DNA of 64,000 bases from Paraspadella gotoi (lineage: Eukaryota; Chaetognatha). The stretch lies in NCBI GenBank assembly GCA_051294375.1, contig CM119269.1:17098265-17162264 (forward strand). Reading direction: 5' to 3'. The position numbers and the translations under genes are program-made. Every line of letters begins with the position of its first letter. Position 1 is the first letter of the stretch. The notes below the pieces were generated by a model. That model was given only the letters and a program-made list of their open reading frames with translations, was not told where the DNA came from and did no database searches. Positions 61,395 through 64,000 of this stretch are shown in pieces.

Positions 61395-64000
61395 ATGGTG
61401 ATCCCGACCTCGTCTCACCCTCACCTCAACGGTCTGCTGCATCTGCCGCACCCGCATCCGCATCCAGCTTCGACTCCCTCGTCCCACCCAGGAGGCGGCG
61501 GCCCTCCCCTTTCTCTCCCGCCGCCGCCGCCGCACCCGCTGCTTCCGCCGCCGCCGCTGATGTCGCCGGCGTCGCCGCGATCTCACACGCCGCAAAACGG
61601 GTTTCAGGTGAGTTCTGCTGAAACATCACGTGAATCGCGATCATCTTTCAATAAAATGTTTCTCTCAATTAAATTTTTTTCTCGTAGAATTTTTCAAAAC
61701 GAGGAGTTGCCGAATTGTACTCTTTAGTCAGACTTTGTCTTTTGCTTACCTTGTCATTTCTATCAAACAGTTTTCAAATCTATTTAATACGCTGTGATAT
61801 GTACATTGTACATCGGTCCGTTTATCTGAAATTTTTATGTCCATATTGAATCAAACATTGCTAAAACAAATTAATTGAACAAATTAATTAACCCTTGTCT
61901 TCATCTTCGCAAAGGAGTTGTCCCGAACTCCCGACCCGGACATGCTACCTGACATCACTCAGCCCACCGAAAGGATCGCCCAGCTCCAGTCTCCCTCGGC
62001 TGCGTCGGCGGTGGCCTCGGCAGCGGCAGCTGCGGTCGCGGCTGCAGCGGTGTCCGGCGTCCGATCGCCGCCGCCGGACGAAAATGCCGAGTTGAACGAT
62101 CCGAATCTTCAAATGAGGTAAAGATTAAAATAAATAGTTGGAAAACCATTCAAGTAAATAGTCAGGGATTTCAATATGAAACCCAAGTGGAATTTTATTA
62201 TCAGAAAATAGACAAGAGAAGACGGTGTCAATTTTCAGACAGAGTTCATCTACACTGACTTATAATTTTAACAATGGAAATTAAGAAATTAAATGTTATA
62301 TGTGATATGCCAAGGATAAATACTAGTCTAGGAAATGGCATTAGTTTGTATATAAAGGTCTAATGTTAAATCTCAACTTGAAACCCACAGAGCGCGCACC
62401 AACACGGTTTCCTCCGTGATGCTTCACGGAGTTCCCATCGTCTCACTCGTTATCGACGCCAAAGAAAGACTCTGCTTGGCTCAAATATCCAACACTCTCC
62501 TCAAGGTTAGATATTTAACAAATATCGGTATTGTAACATGATTGACAACGTAGTATCATTTACGTTTATAGTAAGAGATGGGTATAACCTATCTAAAATT
62601 ATCCATTCATTCACTGACTTTTGATATGCTGTTACAAGATATCTGATCAAAATGATTTCACATAATTCTTTTTTCCTTCCCCCAGGACTACTCCTACAAC
62701 GAGATTCACAACCGGCGAGTGGCTCTCGGTATCACCTGCGTTCAGTGCACCCCAGTGCAGCTAGAAATCCTTCGCCGCGCCGGTGAGTCGTCTTTGACTT
62801 TGACCACGTTGTTGTCGTTGTTCTTCTTTTTTCCACGATGATATTTTTTCTCGCGATCGTTTTATCGTCATCGTCTCGATGTCAAAGAAAATTTCGCAGA
62901 GTTTTTAACTATCGCCACGCCCACCTATCCAACCCCTTTCCCTACAGGCGCGATGCCCGTCTCCTCGCGACGCTGCGGCATGATCACGAAGCGCGAGGCG
63001 GAGCGACTCTGCAAATCCTTCCTCGAGGACAACCGCCCTCCGCGTCTGCCCGACAACTTCGCCTTCGACGTCTTCCACGAATGCAGCTGGGGATGTCGCG
63101 GCAAGTTCATCCCCTCGCGATACAACTCCTCCAGAGCCAAGTGTCTCCAGTGCGACTATTGCAAGATGTTCTTCTCGCCCAACAAGTTCATCTTTCATTC
63201 TCACAGGTAGGGATCCTGAGGAAGTGGGAATCAAATATGTAGTTTAGGGTTATTACTGACGATAACAATTGTTGGCTCAACTACCGTAATCGGGCGACTG
63301 ACAAAATAAGCGGAATCGTTATTTTAACTTTTTTTTAACTCAGACTCCCCACCTCCAAATACGTGCAGCCCGACGCTGCCAACTTCAATTCCTGGCGGCG
63401 TCACTTGAAGCTGGTCCCGCCGGCGGGGACAGAGGCGGAGACCGAGGTGAGACCAGGCCCAGGGTGAGGTGGGGTAAGAATCGGGCCTAGCTCAAGTAAT
63501 AAAACTAAAGAGGCGAAAAGAGATTGATGTAGATTAGTAGATAAGAAGTATAGAAATTTACAATATAGTGCTATAAGTGAAATCGAATATTTTCTCCAAA
63601 ACGAGGAATTAAATAATGAAAAGATTTAAAATGTTATATAAAATAAAAAGGAGCGAGGTCGTGAAGGAAACGTTAGGGTCTCCGAGTGACGCTATTCGTA
63701 CGTCGCCCCCTGGGAAGAGTGACGATGCATAACTCTTCCTTTCCATTTCCCCATTTCTCTCTCCCTCTCTTTTTCCTTCACATCCTCGCCCTCTCACGAC
63801 TCTCACGGACTCTTCAAAAAAACAAAACAAAAACAAAAAACACGTATTTATGTACTCATTTGTTGTATTTCGTTCTCGTCTCTTATCTTTCTTCCGTTCG
63901 TGATCGTCACCAAAAAAAATTAAAACAAAAACAAAAAACAAACCAATATCATAGATGTTGATGAAGAGCCTGGACCACGACGACGACGACAACGACGACG
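61395..64000 (+). CDS. SKOR/Fussel-type SKI-family co-repressor, 5' part
   Basis: A nuclear transcriptional co-repressor of the SKI/SNO family, SKOR (Fussel, LBXCOR) branch. Those proteins repress with homeodomain partners in neurons and can bind SMADs. Exons: 61395-61607, 61915-62117, 62391-62505, 62686-62782, 62948-63206, 63344-63446 (330 aa, all in phase). A seventh probably opens at 63,955 (MLMKSLDHDDDDN) and runs off the window. Residues 1-71 are His/Pro-rich, 72-138 include an Ala-rich run. The SKI/SNO/DAC domain starts at about 149 (HGVPIVSLVIDAKERLCL, AQISNTLL, YNEIHNRRVALGITCVQC). It is followed by the SMAD4-binding-like zinc domain (FHECSWGCRG, ARYNSSRAK-type block, CLQCDYC, FSPNKFIFHSH) and FNSWRRHLKL. 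These match SKOR more closely than SKI or SNO. ATG 61,395 was chosen as the first in frame after a stop (61,344); an upstream exon is possible. Confidence 0.92.

Overview
This is an invertebrate animal nuclear scaffold. Genes have many short introns (mostly under 400 bp) with ordinary GT..AG borders. It carries a SKOR/Fussel co-repressor, SLC22 and SLC16 transporters and a family-A GPCR, and it is littered with MITEs, a SINE-like repeat, a BEL/Pao LTR element and very many (GA/CT)n microsatellites. I cannot place the species. An ecdysozoan such as an arthropod is an inference only.

Layout. 1-4.3 kb is intergenic, with minisatellites, (GA)n tracts and a MITE. 4.7-8.6 and 9.65-15.3 kb hold two intact tandem SLC22-type (organic ion transporter) genes on +. 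All 13 coding exons and all intron positions correspond. Intron 4 of the second is swollen by nested transposons. 16.36-20.37 kb on - is an SLC16-like (monocarboxylate transporter) gene in 7 exons. It converges on the SLC22 pair, has one apparent single-base frameshift, and its last codons and stop lie inside a MITE. 20.4-37.7 kb has no gene I can support. It contains a duplicated and inverted block (22.4-29.9 kb) around a 25-N gap, long CT/GA tracts, gaps of 35 and 843 N, GC-rich low-complexity islands and a 393-bp MITE. 37.70-39.50 kb is a complete 9-exon GPCR of 340 aa. 39.5-46.3 kb is repeat-rich and gene-free, including a palindrome centred on another 25-N gap. 46.66-59.52 kb is a frame-broken BEL/Pao LTR retrotransposon. 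Its flanks are duplicated so that a filled site and an apparently empty site sit side by side. 61.40 kb to the end is the 5' part of a SKOR/Fussel gene.

Sequence quality varies. Gene blocks read cleanly through dozens of splice junctions, whereas 22-30 kb, 42.9-43.5 kb and 46-60 kb show pairs of near-identical copies differing mainly by small indels, often next to 25-N gaps. I infer unpolished long-read gap filling there. Frameshifts and duplications in those stretches should not be taken as biology without read support. I found no convincing new multi-gene system. The most interesting items are the MITE-supplied transporter C-terminus, the filled/empty BEL pair, the nested long-TIR element and the orphan GPCR.
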